Of a stretch of 64,000 bases of DNA, positions 17,537 through 26,183 are shown one piece after another. The DNA lies in assembly GCF_015667795.1 (NCBI RefSeq), contig NZ_JADPEL010000001.1, positions 264,574 through 328,573 of the forward strand, read 5' to 3'. The notes under the pieces were generated by a model. That model was not told where the DNA came from. It made no database searches and saw only the letters and a list, made by a program, of their open reading frames with translations. Origin of the DNA: Clostridium sp. D53t1_180928_C8. GTDB taxonomy: Bacteria; Bacillota; Clostridia; Clostridiales; Clostridiaceae. The first letter of the stretch is position 1. Every line of letters starts with the position of its first letter. The translations under genes were made by a program, and so were the position numbers.

Positions 17537-19095
17537 GTTTATTGCAATATATAATTGAAAATCAATCACAAATTTTATCACTGTTAATAGAACATATAAA
17601 ATTAACGGCAATTTCTGTTGGGGTAGCAATTTTAATAGGAGTGCCTCTAGGAATTTTTATTTCATATGCAGCAAAAGCTAGTAAGCCAATTTTAGCCATA
17701 GCTAATGTTGTTCAAGCAATACCTAGTATGGCATTACTTGGATTTATGATACCTTTTTTAGGTATAGGGACAGTACCAGCGATAGTTGCAGTAGTTCTTT
17801 ATTCTCTTCTTCCTATTATAAAAAATACTTATACTGGAATTGAGAATATTAATCCACAGACTCTTGAGGCTGCAAAGGGAATTGGATTAACACCATTTCA
17901 GATATTAACTAAGGTACAAATCCCCTTAGCTCTTCCAGTTATCATGGCAGGTGTACGTATTGCATCTGTAACTGCAGTTGGACTTATGACTATGGCTGCC
18001 TTTATAGGGGCTGGTGGTTTAGGTTATCTTGTATTTTCAGGTATTCGTACAGTAAATAATAATCAAATATTAGCAGGAGCTATTCCAGCTTGCTTATTAG
18101 CTTTATTAGTAGACTTTCTAATTGGATTAGTAGAAAATTTAGTTATGCCTATTAGTCTTCAAAAGGGTAATATAAAGTGTAAAAGAAAAAAACGTACAAC
18201 ACAAAAAGCAATATTGGGTATGTCAGCTTTAGTTGTTGTAATTATTTTTGTTGTAACATCTTTTGGAAATATAGCAAAGGAGGAGCGTACTATTTCTATT
18301 GGTTCTAAAGATTATACTGAACAAGCTGTCCTAGGAAATTTAGTTGCTGATTTAATAGAGGCAAAAACTGATATAACAGTAAATAGAAAATTAGATTTAG
18401 GTGGAACTCAAGTTTGTTTTGGAGCACTCCAAAGTGGTGATATAGATATGTATGTTGAATATAGTGGAACAGCTTATAGCGATATGTTAAAGCTTAAACC
18501 GATTAGTGATGTTGAAGAAGTTTATGATACAGTAAAAAAAGAGTTCAAAGAAATTTATGATGTTGAAGTATTAAAGCAGATGAGTTTTAATAACACTTGG
18601 GTTTTAGCTGTAACTGAAGAAACAGCTAAAAAATATAGTTTAGATACGATAAGTGATTTGTCTAAGGTTGCTGGATCTATGAAAGCAGGAACCGTTTTTG
18701 AATTTGCAAATCGTGAAGATGGGTTACCAGGGTTGCAAAAAGCATATAATTTTAAAATGAATGAGGTGTTAACATTAGATGGAGCACCAAGGTATACGGC
18801 TTTAGTTAATGGTGAAGTAGAAGTAGTTGATGCATTTGCAACTGATGGATTATTAAAAAAGTTTAATTTAAAAACATTAAGTGATGATAAGGGATTTTTT
18901 CCACCATATTATGCAATGCCCATTATTAGTTCAGATAAATTAGAAGAGTTTCCAGAAATAGAAGGAATTTTAGATGAACTCGGATCTGTTCTTACAAATG
19001 AAGTTATGATGGAGCTAAATTATAAGGTAGATGAGTTGCAAGAGTCACCTTCAAAAGTTGCAAGAGATTTTCTTGAAAGTAAGGGTATGATATAA
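17533..19095 (+). CDS. Permease-substrate-binding protein fusion of the OpuC/EgtU-like importer
   Basis: 520 aa. N-terminal permease part (about 1-225, six helices, including the EAA loop EAAKGIGLTPFQILTKVQIP) is joined through one more helix (about 228-247) to an extracytoplasmic substrate-binding domain (258-520) starting ISIGSKDYTEQ. The binding domain is of the OpuCC/OsmX type for quaternary amines. Same-family fusions have been assigned as choline/betaine carriers or, in EgtU-type systems, as ergothioneine importers. The BusR-like regulator argues for an osmolyte, but ligand residues cannot be judged by eye. Confidence 0.87.
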   Translation: MSLLQYIIENQSQILSLLIEHIKLTAISVGVAILIGVPLGIFISYAAKASKPILAIANVVQAIPSMALLGFMIPFLGIGTVPAIVAVVLYSLLPIIKNTYTGIENINPQTLEAAKGIGLTPFQILTKVQIPLALPVIMAGVRIASVTAVGLMTMAAFIGAGGLGYLVFSGIRTVNNNQILAGAIPACLLALLVDFLIGLVENLVMPISLQKGNIKCKRKKRTTQKAILGMSALVVVIIFVVTSFGNIAKEERTISIGSKDYTEQAVLGNLVADLIEAKTDITVNRKLDLGGTQVCFGALQSGDIDMYVEYSGTAYSDMLKLKPISDVEEVYDTVKKEFKEIYDVEVLKQMSFNNTWVLAVTEETAKKYSLDTISDLSKVAGSMKAGTVFEFANREDGLPGLQKAYNFKMNEVLTLDGAPRYTALVNGEVEVVDAFATDGLLKKFNLKTLSDDKGFFPPYYAMPIISSDKLEEFPEIEGILDELGSVLTNEVMMELNYKVDELQESPSKVARDFLESKGMI

Positions 19096-19196
19096 AATTT
19101 AGTTGTTAAGTTTTAGTGCAGATATTTATTATATTTAAGTTTAGCATTATTAAAATAATAATTGTAGTAATACTAAATTTAGCAGCAATCAACAAT

Positions 19197-19239
19197 TCAC
19201 CTCTTTTAAACAATAGAATACTATATTAGAGGGAGGTGA
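19197..19239 (+). promoter_or_regulatory. Possible ribosome-binding-site hairpin
   Basis: TCACCTC (19197-19203) is complementary to GAGGTGA (19233-19239), the ribosome binding site of the next gene, with three further weak pairs inward. It could mask translation. Confidence 0.35.
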
Positions 19240-19246
19240 TTAAAGG

Positions 19247-19564
19247 GTGTCATTAGAAGTTATGGGATTTTATAGAGATTCAGAATCGTTATATGATGAG
19301 TGTAAGAGATGTATATCGTATTATTCTCTTGTAACAATGAGTAATGGAAGCATGCTAGAAGGAATTATTGAAGAAGTAAATAATGATAGTGTTAATATAT
19401 TAGTTGCTGAATATGTATTTGATGATTATTATAAAGAGGAAATGAGTAGGCAACAAGGTGGATTTAGGAGATTTGGAAGAAGAAATTTTCTGATTAGTAA
19501 TATAAATAGGATAAGGTCAGTAAGGTTTCCGTATATAATACCAGTTTATCCAGTTTATCCATAG
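19247..19564 (+). CDS. Small protein of unknown function, possibly LSm/SH3-like
   Basis: 105 aa, GTG start at 19247 behind GGGAGGTGA. A Cys pair sits near residues 16-20 (CKRC). A central strand-rich segment (SMLEGIIEEVNNDSVNILVA) resembles the small beta-barrel proteins of Gram-positive spore or coat families. An RRFGRR basic patch comes next, and the tail is Pro/Tyr-rich (PYIIPVYPVYP). A coat or surface role is possible from this tail, but I do not recognise the family. Faces the TetR gene convergently across a shared terminator. Confidence 0.6.
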   Translation: MSLEVMGFYRDSESLYDECKRCISYYSLVTMSNGSMLEGIIEEVNNDSVNILVAEYVFDDYYKEEMSRQQGGFRRFGRRNFLISNINRIRSVRFPYIIPVYPVYP

Positions 19565-19717
19565 CTGTATCAATACCCATATTTCTCTTATTAAATATAG
19601 TTATATGACATAAAAAGAGAGTAATATTTTTAAGTTGAAAATAAATATAGTTTTTACATTTATGCACATGCTTTTTCAAGTTTTCATTAAAGATATGCAT
19701 TTATTTTTATAAAAGAT

Positions 19718-19745
19718 AGGCTACTGATTAAATTTAGTAGCCTTA
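19718..19745. terminator. Bidirectional terminator between convergent genes
   Basis: 8-bp stem AGGCTACT/AGTAGCCT (19718-19725 with 19736-19743) extended by two weaker pairs, with T-rich sequence on both strands outside it. Serves 19247-19564 (+) and the TetR gene (-). Confidence 0.7.
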
Positions 19746-19772
19746 TTAAAGTATATATTTATAATAAAATTT

Positions 19773-20339
19773 TTAAAGTAAAAAATATTTATTAATATCA
19801 GAAGATAATTTTAATATGCCATTAATATCATCTTTATTTTGGTTAACTGAAATCCAACGTATAGAATTCATAATAATAGATGTGTATATTTGAGCTATAT
19901 AGGCATTTCCAAGGTTATATTTATCCACTCTATTAGTACGTTCAAGGTAATTAAAGCAGCGGTTATATATAATATCAGTTAGTTGATTGAATAAGTCCAA
20001 ATTTTGCTCATTTAACTCAAGAAAAGTTTTGAATATATCAGCATTTACATATACATAATTAAGAAGCTCTCCTGCTTTTTCTATTTTTAATGTCATAGAT
20101 TTATCACAAAAATAGTTAGTACCAACAGCTGTAAAGTTAGAAATTAGCTTATCAAAGAAATACTCTAGTAAGTCATATTTATCCTTATAGTGAGAGTAAA
20201 AGGTAGAGCGGCTTATCATAGCCTCATCACAAATATCTTTTATTGTAATATCTACAAAAGCTTTTTCTTTTAAAAGATGTAAAAAGGTATCTTCAATATT
20301 TTTTATAGTCTTTTGAACACGTATATCTTTTGATTCCAT
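19773..20339 (-). CDS. TetR/AcrR-family transcriptional regulator
   Basis: 188 aa. N-terminal TetR HTH at about 8-55 (DTFLHLLKEKAFVDITIKDI, then MISRSTFYSHYKDKYDLLEYFF); helical C-terminal domain of DhaS-like type. The only clear minus-strand gene in the window. Divergent from the degV gene across 199 bases, so it probably regulates itself and degV. Ligand unknown; a fatty acyl compound would be a guess from the neighbour. Confidence 0.85.
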   Translation of the reverse strand: MESKDIRVQKTIKNIEDTFLHLLKEKAFVDITIKDICDEAMISRSTFYSHYKDKYDLLEYFFDKLISNFTAVGTNYFCDKSMTLKIEKAGELLNYVYVNADIFKTFLELNEQNLDLFNQLTDIIYNRCFNYLERTNRVDKYNLGNAYIAQIYTSIIMNSIRWISVNQNKDDINGILKLSSDINKYFLL

Positions 20340-20415
20340 TATAAAACCTCAATTTATATAATTTAGATAATAAAAATTTTGTATATATTTCAATTATAAT
20401 TATACATTAATTAAA

Positions 20416-20464
20416 TAAAAACTACATTATTAATAAAAATGTACGAAAAACTACACTTTATAAT
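20416..20464. promoter_or_regulatory. Repeats in the TetR/degV divergent promoter region
   Basis: AAAAACTACA occurs in direct repeat (near 20416 and 20445), TACATT (20423-20428) pairs with AATGTA (20438-20443) as an inverted repeat, and TATAAT lies at 20459-20464. These could form a TetR operator next to the degV promoter. Confidence 0.35.
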
Positions 20465-20538
20465 TTATTGTAAGTTGAACAATGATAAGGTTAAATATAA
20501 AATATGAACTAGAATAAAAAGTTTAGAGAGGAAAAAAG

Positions 20539-21399
20539 ATGTATAAAAGTATTGGAGTTGTAACAGATAGTAATAGTGGAATAACATTAAGTCAAGCTAA
20601 GGAATGGGGAATAACAGTTATTCCTATGCCTTTTTATATAAATAGTGAGCTTTATTATGAAGGATTAAATTTAAATCAAGAAGAATTCTACAAATTTTTG
20701 GAAAATGATGCAGATGTAAATACTTCACAGCCAGCACCTGGGGAAGTAATAGATACTTGGGAGAAGTTGCTTAAGGAGAAAGATCATATTATATATATAC
20801 CTATGTCTAGTTCATTAAGTAGTAGTTTTGAGACAGCAACAGTATTATCTAATGAATACGAAGGAAAAGTTTTTGTTGTTAATAATAGGAGAATATCTGT
20901 AACTCAATTGCAATCAGTTAAAGATGCAATAAGACTTGTTAATAAAGGAAAATCAGCTAATGAAATAAAGGAAATATTAGAAGAGAGACAATATAAATCT
21001 AGTATTTACATAGTTCCTGATACATTAGATTATCTAAAAAAAGGAGGAAGACTTACTCCTGCTGTAGCTTCATTTGCAAAGGTGTTAAATATTAAACCAG
21101 TTTTACAAATTCAAGGTGAAAAATTAGATGCTTTCAAGAAAGTAAGAGGAATGAAACAAGCAAAGAGAACTATGAAGGAAGCAATAGCTGATGATATTAA
21201 AAATAGATTCTTTGATATTCCAAGTATGAAAATATATGCAGCTTATACAGGTGAGAAAGAAATAGGAGATGCATGGAAACTTGAATTAGAAGAGGCATTT
21301 CCAAGATATAATATTGAAGCTTATCCACTATCTTTAAGTGTTAGTTGCCATATTGGTCCTGGAGCTCTTGGGATAGCGTGTGCAGAAGAATTAATATAA
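20539..21399 (+). CDS. DegV-family fatty-acid-binding protein
   Basis: 286 aa, full DegV length. Typical motifs are GVVTDSNSGI at the N-terminus, TSQPAPGEV near 60, a Ser-rich PMSSSLSSSFETA near 87-100 (ligand carboxylate contact) and DTLDYLKKGGRLTPA near 160. DegV/FakB proteins carry acyl groups for fatty acid kinase FakA. No fakA is visible here, so it would serve an enzyme encoded elsewhere. Divergent from the TetR gene. Confidence 0.85.
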   Translation: MYKSIGVVTDSNSGITLSQAKEWGITVIPMPFYINSELYYEGLNLNQEEFYKFLENDADVNTSQPAPGEVIDTWEKLLKEKDHIIYIPMSSSLSSSFETATVLSNEYEGKVFVVNNRRISVTQLQSVKDAIRLVNKGKSANEIKEILEERQYKSSIYIVPDTLDYLKKGGRLTPAVASFAKVLNIKPVLQIQGEKLDAFKKVRGMKQAKRTMKEAIADDIKNRFFDIPSMKIYAAYTGEKEIGDAWKLELEEAFPRYNIEAYPLSLSVSCHIGPGALGIACAEELI

Positions 21400-21441
21400 T
21401 GTAATAAGAGTTTTTTAGTAACTAAATTAATCAAAAAATAA

Positions 21442-21470
21442 TTGAAAGTATAATAATTTAAAAGTATAAT
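21442..21470 (+). promoter_or_regulatory. Promoter of the hisS-like leader transcript
   Basis: TTGAAA (21442-21447), 17-base spacer, TATAAT (21465-21470). Transcription would start near 21477, just before the leader peptide ribosome binding site. Confidence 0.8.
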
Positions 21471-21498
21471 AATATTAATTTATTTTTGGAGGAAAATT

Positions 21499-21549
21499 AT
21501 GAAAACACTTAATATAAGCAAGCAAAATCAAATACATCATCATTACTAG
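21499..21549 (+). CDS. Histidine-rich leader peptide (attenuator)
   Basis: A 16-codon reading frame, MKTLNISKQNQIHHHY-stop, with GGAGG at 21488-21492 at ideal spacing and a promoter just upstream. Three consecutive His codons (21535-21543) lie immediately before a series of hairpins and a terminator, and the next gene encodes a histidyl-tRNA synthetase homologue. This is the classic arrangement of ribosome-mediated attenuation by histidyl-tRNA supply. Confidence 0.82.
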   Translation: MKTLNISKQNQIHHHY

Positions 21550-21602
21550 AGACTTGGTCTGTAAAATTATAGATACAAGTCTATCAGCGTAGGCTTGTAT
21601 CT
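21550..21602 (+). promoter_or_regulatory. Alternative stems of the histidine attenuator
   Basis: Segment 1 (21550-21556, AGACTTG) can pair with 21576-21582 (CAAGTCT). The same region (21571-21581) can instead form an 11-bp stem with 21592-21602. GTAGGC at 21589-21594 is also complementary to GCCTAC (21659-21664) in the terminator. These mutually exclusive pairings could link ribosome position to termination; the exact switching order is not resolved. Confidence 0.6.
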
Positions 21603-21640
21603 CTGGTAATGATAAATTAAGTGAAATCATAATTTATTTT

Positions 21641-21676
21641 AAGCCATGTGGGATATATGCCTACATGGCTTTTTTG
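21641..21676 (+). terminator. Attenuator terminator upstream of the hisS-like gene
   Basis: 11-bp stem (21642-21652 with 21660-21670) and a T run at 21670-21675, located about 105 bases before the structural gene ATG. Confidence 0.85.
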
Positions 21677-21780
21677 TATATAAATTTAATTATTGGCTAG
21701 ATAATTGTCAATTGTTATATTTCAGAAAGCTTTAAAAAATCTAGGCACCAAATAAAATTATTATAGGAGTGATTAATAAA

Positions 21781-23076
21781 ATGAAAAAAAATATTATAAA
21801 ACCAAGTATATTGCCAGGATTTATGGAACTATTACCAAAGGAGCAACAGATATTTAATGAAATAGTATCAAAAATAACAAGTGTGTATGAGAATAATGGA
21901 TGCTTAGTAATAGATACACCAATAATAGAAAAAGCAGAAGTACTACTTGCGAAAAGTGGAGGTGAAACAGAGAAGCAAGTTTATAGCTTACAAAAAGGAA
22001 AAAATAATTTAGCATTAAGATTTGATTTAACAGTACCATTTGCAAGGTATGTAGCTCAATATTATAATGATTTAGTTTTTCCATTTAAAAGATATCAAAT
22101 AGGAAAAGTTTATAGAGGAGAAAGAAATCAAAAGGGAAGATATAGAGAATTTTATCAATGTGACATTGATGTTATTGGAAAAGGACAACTAAGTATAGAT
22201 AATGATGCTTGGGTTATAAGTTTAGCATCTAAGGCTTTCAAAGCAATAGGATTAACTAATTATAGATTTCAAATAAGTAATAGAAAAATACTAAAAGGTA
22301 TATTAAGTGAATTAAAAATAGAAAATGTTAATGAGGTAATGATACTAATTGATAAGTATGATAAGGTTGGTAAAGATATATTTAATGAAGAAATAAATAA
22401 AATTATAGGAATTGAGAAAGGGAATTATCTTAGTAAAATAATAGATATTAGTGGCTCAACTGAAGAAGTATTAGAAGAACTTTCTAAGCTAGATGTTAAA
22501 AATGATTATTTTATTAAAGGACTAAATGAGCTAAAGAAAGTTAGTTTAATGTTAGGTATATTAGGTGTAGAGAAAAATGAATTTGAAATAAATTTAAAAA
22601 TTATAAGAGGATTAGATTATTATACAGGAACGGTATTTGAAACAATATTAGTTGAAAATGAAAGTTATGGATCAATTTGTTCTGGTGGAAGATATGATAA
22701 TTTAGCAGAAAATTATAGTAATAATATATTACCAGGAGTAGGTATATCAATAGGAATTACTAGATTGTTTTTCATATTAAAAGAAATTGGATTTATAAAT
22801 AAATATAATATAGAGAATAGGTTAGATTATTTAATATTACAAATTGGAGATACAATAGAATACTCTGGTAAAGTATTAAGTTATTTGCAAAGTAAAGGAT
22901 ATAATGTAAGTTTATATTTTGAGGATGACTCCTTAAAGAAAAAAATGAATTATGCTAATAAAATAGGAGTCAATAATGTAATTTTAATTGGAGAAGATGA
23001 AGTTAGAGAGAATAAAATCAGAATTAAGAATATGAATTTAGGAGAAACTAAGATTATTAATTATTTAGAACTATAA
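21781..23076 (+). CDS. hisS: Histidyl-tRNA synthetase homologue under histidine attenuation
   Basis: 431 aa from the ATG at 21781. Class II synthetase core: motif 2 region KRYQIGKVYRGERNQKGRYR with EFYQCDIDVIG, His-specific RGLDYYTGTVFE near 280, and motif 3 GVGISIGITRLF. A C-terminal anticodon-binding domain is present (about 345-431), so this looks like a full HisRS rather than HisZ, which usually lacks that domain. The sequence is more divergent in the 165-270 insertion region. It may be a second, regulated HisRS; whether another hisS exists in the genome cannot be seen here. Confidence 0.85.
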   Translation: MKKNIIKPSILPGFMELLPKEQQIFNEIVSKITSVYENNGCLVIDTPIIEKAEVLLAKSGGETEKQVYSLQKGKNNLALRFDLTVPFARYVAQYYNDLVFPFKRYQIGKVYRGERNQKGRYREFYQCDIDVIGKGQLSIDNDAWVISLASKAFKAIGLTNYRFQISNRKILKGILSELKIENVNEVMILIDKYDKVGKDIFNEEINKIIGIEKGNYLSKIIDISGSTEEVLEELSKLDVKNDYFIKGLNELKKVSLMLGILGVEKNEFEINLKIIRGLDYYTGTVFETILVENESYGSICSGGRYDNLAENYSNNILPGVGISIGITRLFFILKEIGFINKYNIENRLDYLILQIGDTIEYSGKVLSYLQSKGYNVSLYFEDDSLKKKMNYANKIGVNNVILIGEDEVRENKIRIKNMNLGETKIINYLEL

Positions 23077-23116
23077 AAAGTTTTAGTAGAGTAGTTAATA
23101 TAATAAAATAAATTTA

Positions 23117-23168
23117 TAAAAAAGATGTTTTCAAGCATATCAAATAAACTTGAAAACATCTTTTTTTT
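23117..23168 (+). terminator. Intrinsic terminator after the hisS-like gene
   Basis: 16-bp AT-rich stem (23120-23135 with 23149-23164) followed by T residues up to 23168. Confidence 0.9.
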
Positions 23169-23218
23169 ATAACAAAAATAAGTGAAATATAAAAAAGAAA
23201 AAATAAATAACAAAACTA

Positions 23219-23247
23219 TTGCAAAACGTTTACAGAGGGTGTATTAT
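23219..23247 (+). promoter_or_regulatory. Promoter of the ribose operon
   Basis: TTGCAA (23219-23224), 17-base spacer, TATTAT (23242-23247); transcription start expected near 23254. Confidence 0.75.
23221..23235 (+). promoter_or_regulatory. CcpA-type cre site over the ribose promoter
   Basis: GCAAAACGTTTACA within 23221-23234 matches 12 of 14 positions of the cre consensus (TGWAANCGNTNWCA). It overlaps the -35 element and spacer, so catabolite repression by occlusion is likely. Confidence 0.55.
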
Positions 23248-23253
23248 ATAGTT

Positions 23254-23276
23254 AACCGATTCAGTAAACCGATTCA
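23254..23276 (+). promoter_or_regulatory. Two direct-repeat operators, probably for RbsR
   Basis: AACCGATTCA occurs at 23254-23263 and 23267-23276, each containing the ACCGAT core (LacI-family ANCGNT). They cover the expected transcription start, and a LacI-family rbsR gene is in the same operon. Confidence 0.6.
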
Positions 23277-23314
23277 CTAGAGAGTCAGTGATGAGAAATA
23301 GAGGAGATGAATTT

Positions 23315-24244
23315 ATGAATAAAGTATGTGTGCTTGGAAGTATGAATATGGATTTAGTTGTAAAAGTAAATGATATACCAAGAGTAGGAGAAACTATTTT
23401 ATCAAAATCATTTGAAAAGATAGCGGGTGGAAAAGGAGCAAATCAGGCTGTTGCAGCTAAAAGGTGTGGAGCTGAAGTTGCTATGATAGCGAAAATAGGG
23501 AAAGATGAGAATGGACAAATTCTAAAAAGTAAATTAGAAGAAGATAATATAGATGTAAAATATGTTTTTGAGGATAAAAAAGAAGCAACTGGAATGGCTA
23601 TTATTATGGTAAATGAAAATGGAAATAATTCAATAATAGTTGTAGCAGGTTCAAATATGACAATTGATGAGTATGAGATTGAAGCTTCAGTGGAAAAGAT
23701 TAAAGAATCAGATATATTAATATCTCAATTTGAAACATCAGAAGAAATGACGTTAAAAGCATTTAAGAGAGCTAAAGAGTTTGAAAAAATAACAATATTA
23801 AATCCAGCTCCAGCAAAGAAAATAAATGAAGAACTTTTAAAAGTAACAGATATTATAGTGCCTAATGAAACAGAGGCTGAAGTATTAACAGGAGTAACAG
23901 TTGAAACTTTAGAAGATGCAAATAAGGCAGGACAAGCGTTCTTGGAAAAAGGAGTTAAATTTGCAGTAATTACTCTAGGAGCTAAAGGAGCAGCGGTAAT
24001 AGGAAAAGATTTTTGTGAATTAGTACCAGCATATAAAGTAAATGCAATAGATACAACAGCAGCAGGGGATAGCTTTATTGGAGGATTAAGTTCAAGGTTA
24101 GATTTTAAAAATATTAATAAAGAAAATTTAATAAAGGCAGTTAACTTTGGAAATAAGGTTTCATCAATATCAGTTCAAAGAAAAGGTGCACAACCATCAA
24201 TTCCATATTTAAAAGAAATAGAAGAAATTTATGGGGAGGATTAA
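23315..24244 (+). CDS. rbsK: Ribokinase
   Basis: 310 aa from the ATG at 23315 (GAGGAG at 23301-23306; the GTG at 23288 and ATG at 23291 lie before it). PfkB family: N-terminal GSMNMDLV, substrate motif [15 protein letters not shown] near 39-53, catalytic [12 protein letters not shown] near 250-262 with the base Asp. Phosphorylates ribose to ribose-5-phosphate. First gene of rbsKDACB-rbsR. Confidence 0.95.
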   Translation: MNKVCVLGSMNMDLVVKVNDIPRVGETILSKSFEKIAGGKGANQAVAAKRCGAEVAMIAKIGKDENGQILKSKLEEDNIDVKYVFEDKKEATGMAIIMVNENGNNSIIVVAGSNMTIDEYEIEASVEKIKESDILISQFETSEEMTLKAFKRAKEFEKITILNPAPAKKINEELLKVTDIIVPNETEAEVLTGVTVETLEDANKAGQAFLEKGVKFAVITLGAKGAAVIGKDFCELVPAYKVNAIDTTAAGDSFIGGLSSRLDFKNINKENLIKAVNFGNKVSSISVQRKGAQPSIPYLKEIEEIYGED

Positions 24245-24246
24245 TT

Positions 24247-24642
24247 ATGAGAAAAACATCACTATTAAATAGTAATTTAAGTTCAGTAATTTCAAAAATG
24301 GGACATACAGATATGTTAGCTATAGGAGATTGTGGATTACCTATACCAAATGAAACTGAAAGAATAGATTTAGCATTAGTTGCAGGTATTCCAACATTTT
24401 TAGAAACATTAAAAGTCACCCTTATGGAGTTAGAGGTTGAAGAAGTGCTTATAGCACAAGAAACTAAAGAAGTTAGTCCTAATACACTTGATGAAATAAA
24501 AAATCTTATAGGTGATATAAAAATAACATTTATATCACATGAGGAATTAAAGGGTAAATTAAAAGAATGTAAAGCGGTAGTGAGAACTGGTGAACAAACA
24601 CCATATGCAAATATAATTTTAAAATCAGGAGTTGTATTTTAG
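24247..24642 (+). CDS. rbsD: D-ribose pyranase
   Basis: 131 aa. RbsD interconverts beta-pyranose and furanose forms of ribose so that ribokinase gets its substrate. Catalytic His20 in the conserved MGHTD motif; also GDCGLPIP near 28 and the C-terminal [13 protein letters not shown], all diagnostic. Starts 2 bases after rbsK with its ribosome binding site (GGGGAGG) inside rbsK. Confidence 0.95.
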   Translation: MRKTSLLNSNLSSVISKMGHTDMLAIGDCGLPIPNETERIDLALVAGIPTFLETLKVTLMELEVEEVLIAQETKEVSPNTLDEIKNLIGDIKITFISHEELKGKLKECKAVVRTGEQTPYANIILKSGVVF

Positions 24643-24661
24643 TTAAAGGGAGGTATTTAAT

Positions 24662-26164
24662 ATGGATAAAAAAATACCAATGCTTAAGATGGAGGGAGTA
24701 TCAAAAATATTCCCTGGTGTTAAGGCATTAGATAATGTGCACATAACAGCTTATGGAGGAGAAGTTACAGCCTTAATGGGTGAAAATGGAGCTGGTAAAT
24801 CTACATTAATGAAAATATTAAGTGGGGTTTATCAAAAAGATGAAGGTAAGATATTCATAGATGGTCAAGAAGCTAAAATAAAAGGAATAAAGTCAGCTGA
24901 AGAATATGGTGTTACAATAATACATCAAGAAATGAGTGTTATTAATAATTTAACAGTTGCACAAAATATATTCTTAGGAAATGAAAAGTTTAATAAAGCT
25001 ACAGGAAGAATTAATAAAAAATTATTAGTAGAGAGAAGTAAGCTTTTCTTAGAACAAATAGGGTGTAATATAGATCCAAATAGATTAGTAAGTAGTATTA
25101 ACGTTGGTGAAAAACAAATGGTTGAAATTGCAAAGGCATTGACTAAGAATGCAAGAGTAATAATAATGGATGAGCCAACTACTGCATTAACAGAGGTAGA
25201 AACAAAAAGATTATTTAAAGTTATAGAGAACTTAAAGAAAAAGGGTATTGCTATAATTTACATATCTCACAGAATGGAAGAAATATTTGAAATTTGTGAT
25301 AGGGTTGAAGTTTTAAGAGACGGTAAATATGCTGGAAATGCATTAATAAAAGACATTGATAATGATAAATTAATTTCAATGATGGTTGGAAGAACTATAG
25401 AAGATCAATTTCCTTATAGAGAAACTAAAAAAGGAAGTAAAATACTTGAAGTTTTAAATGTAACTTCAAAGGCTGGTGTTAATGATGCAAGCTTCAGTGT
25501 AAGAGAAGGAGAAATATTAGGTGTTGCAGGTCTTATGGGATCAGGAAGAACAGAGCTTGCAAAAGTAATATTCGGTGAATATAAGAAGAATAAAGGAACA
25601 GTTAAATTAAAAGGAAAAGAAATAAATATTAAAAATGTTCAAGAAGCAATAAATTATGGTATTTGCTATCTTTCAGAAGATAGAAAAAAAGAAGGTTGTG
25701 TTCTTGGACTGTCAGTAGCTGATAATATGGTATTATCAAATCTTAAAAAATATGAAAATTCATTTAAGTCTATTAATAGGAAAAAAGCTAATGAAGATGT
25801 TGATTATTATATTAAAAAAATAAATATAAAAACTCCAAATAGAAATCAATTAATAAAAAATCTTAGTGGAGGAAATCAACAAAAGGTAATTTTGGCTAAA
25901 TGGCTTATGTTATCACCAGAAGTTCTTATAATAGATGAACCAACAAGAGGAATAGACGTAGGTGCTAAAAAGGAAATATATGAATTATTAAACGAGCTTA
26001 AAGCATCAGGTAAAGCAATAATAATGATATCATCAGATTTACCAGAGGTTTTAGGTATAAGTGATAGAATTATGGTAATGAGTGAAGGGAAAATATCAGG
26101 TGAGCTAAGTAGGGAAGAAGCTTCACAGGAAACTATTATGAAATTAGCAGTAGGTATGAATTAA
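24662..26164 (+). CDS. rbsA: Ribose ABC importer, ATP-binding protein
   Basis: 500 aa with two ATPase domains in tandem, the normal sugar-importer arrangement. First domain: Walker [10 protein letters not shown] near 40, signature [14 protein letters not shown], Walker [12 protein letters not shown]. Second domain: a divergent [13 protein letters not shown]-loop near 290, [14 protein letters not shown] and [20 protein letters not shown]. Cytoplasmic partner of RbsC. AGGGAGG ribosome binding site upstream. Confidence 0.96.
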   Translation: MDKKIPMLKMEGVSKIFPGVKALDNVHITAYGGEVTALMGENGAGKSTLMKILSGVYQKDEGKIFIDGQEAKIKGIKSAEEYGVTIIHQEMSVINNLTVAQNIFLGNEKFNKATGRINKKLLVERSKLFLEQIGCNIDPNRLVSSINVGEKQMVEIAKALTKNARVIIMDEPTTALTEVETKRLFKVIENLKKKGIAIIYISHRMEEIFEICDRVEVLRDGKYAGNALIKDIDNDKLISMMVGRTIEDQFPYRETKKGSKILEVLNVTSKAGVNDASFSVREGEILGVAGLMGSGRTELAKVIFGEYKKNKGTVKLKGKEINIKNVQEAINYGICYLSEDRKKEGCVLGLSVADNMVLSNLKKYENSFKSINRKKANEDVDYYIKKINIKTPNRNQLIKNLSGGNQQKVILAKWLMLSPEVLIIDEPTRGIDVGAKKEIYELLNELKASGKAIIMISSDLPEVLGISDRIMVMSEGKISGELSREEASQETIMKLAVGMN

Positions 26165-26183
26165 TAGGTGGGAGGAATTTAAA

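Noticed and set aside
21477-21780. T-box riboswitch upstream of the hisS-like gene
   Set aside because: No AGGGTGGNACC antiterminator motif or Stem I features found; the HHH leader peptide explains the region better.
21781-23076. HisZ (regulatory subunit of ATP phosphoribosyltransferase)
   Set aside because: An anticodon-binding domain is present at the C-terminus and no hisG or other his biosynthetic gene follows.
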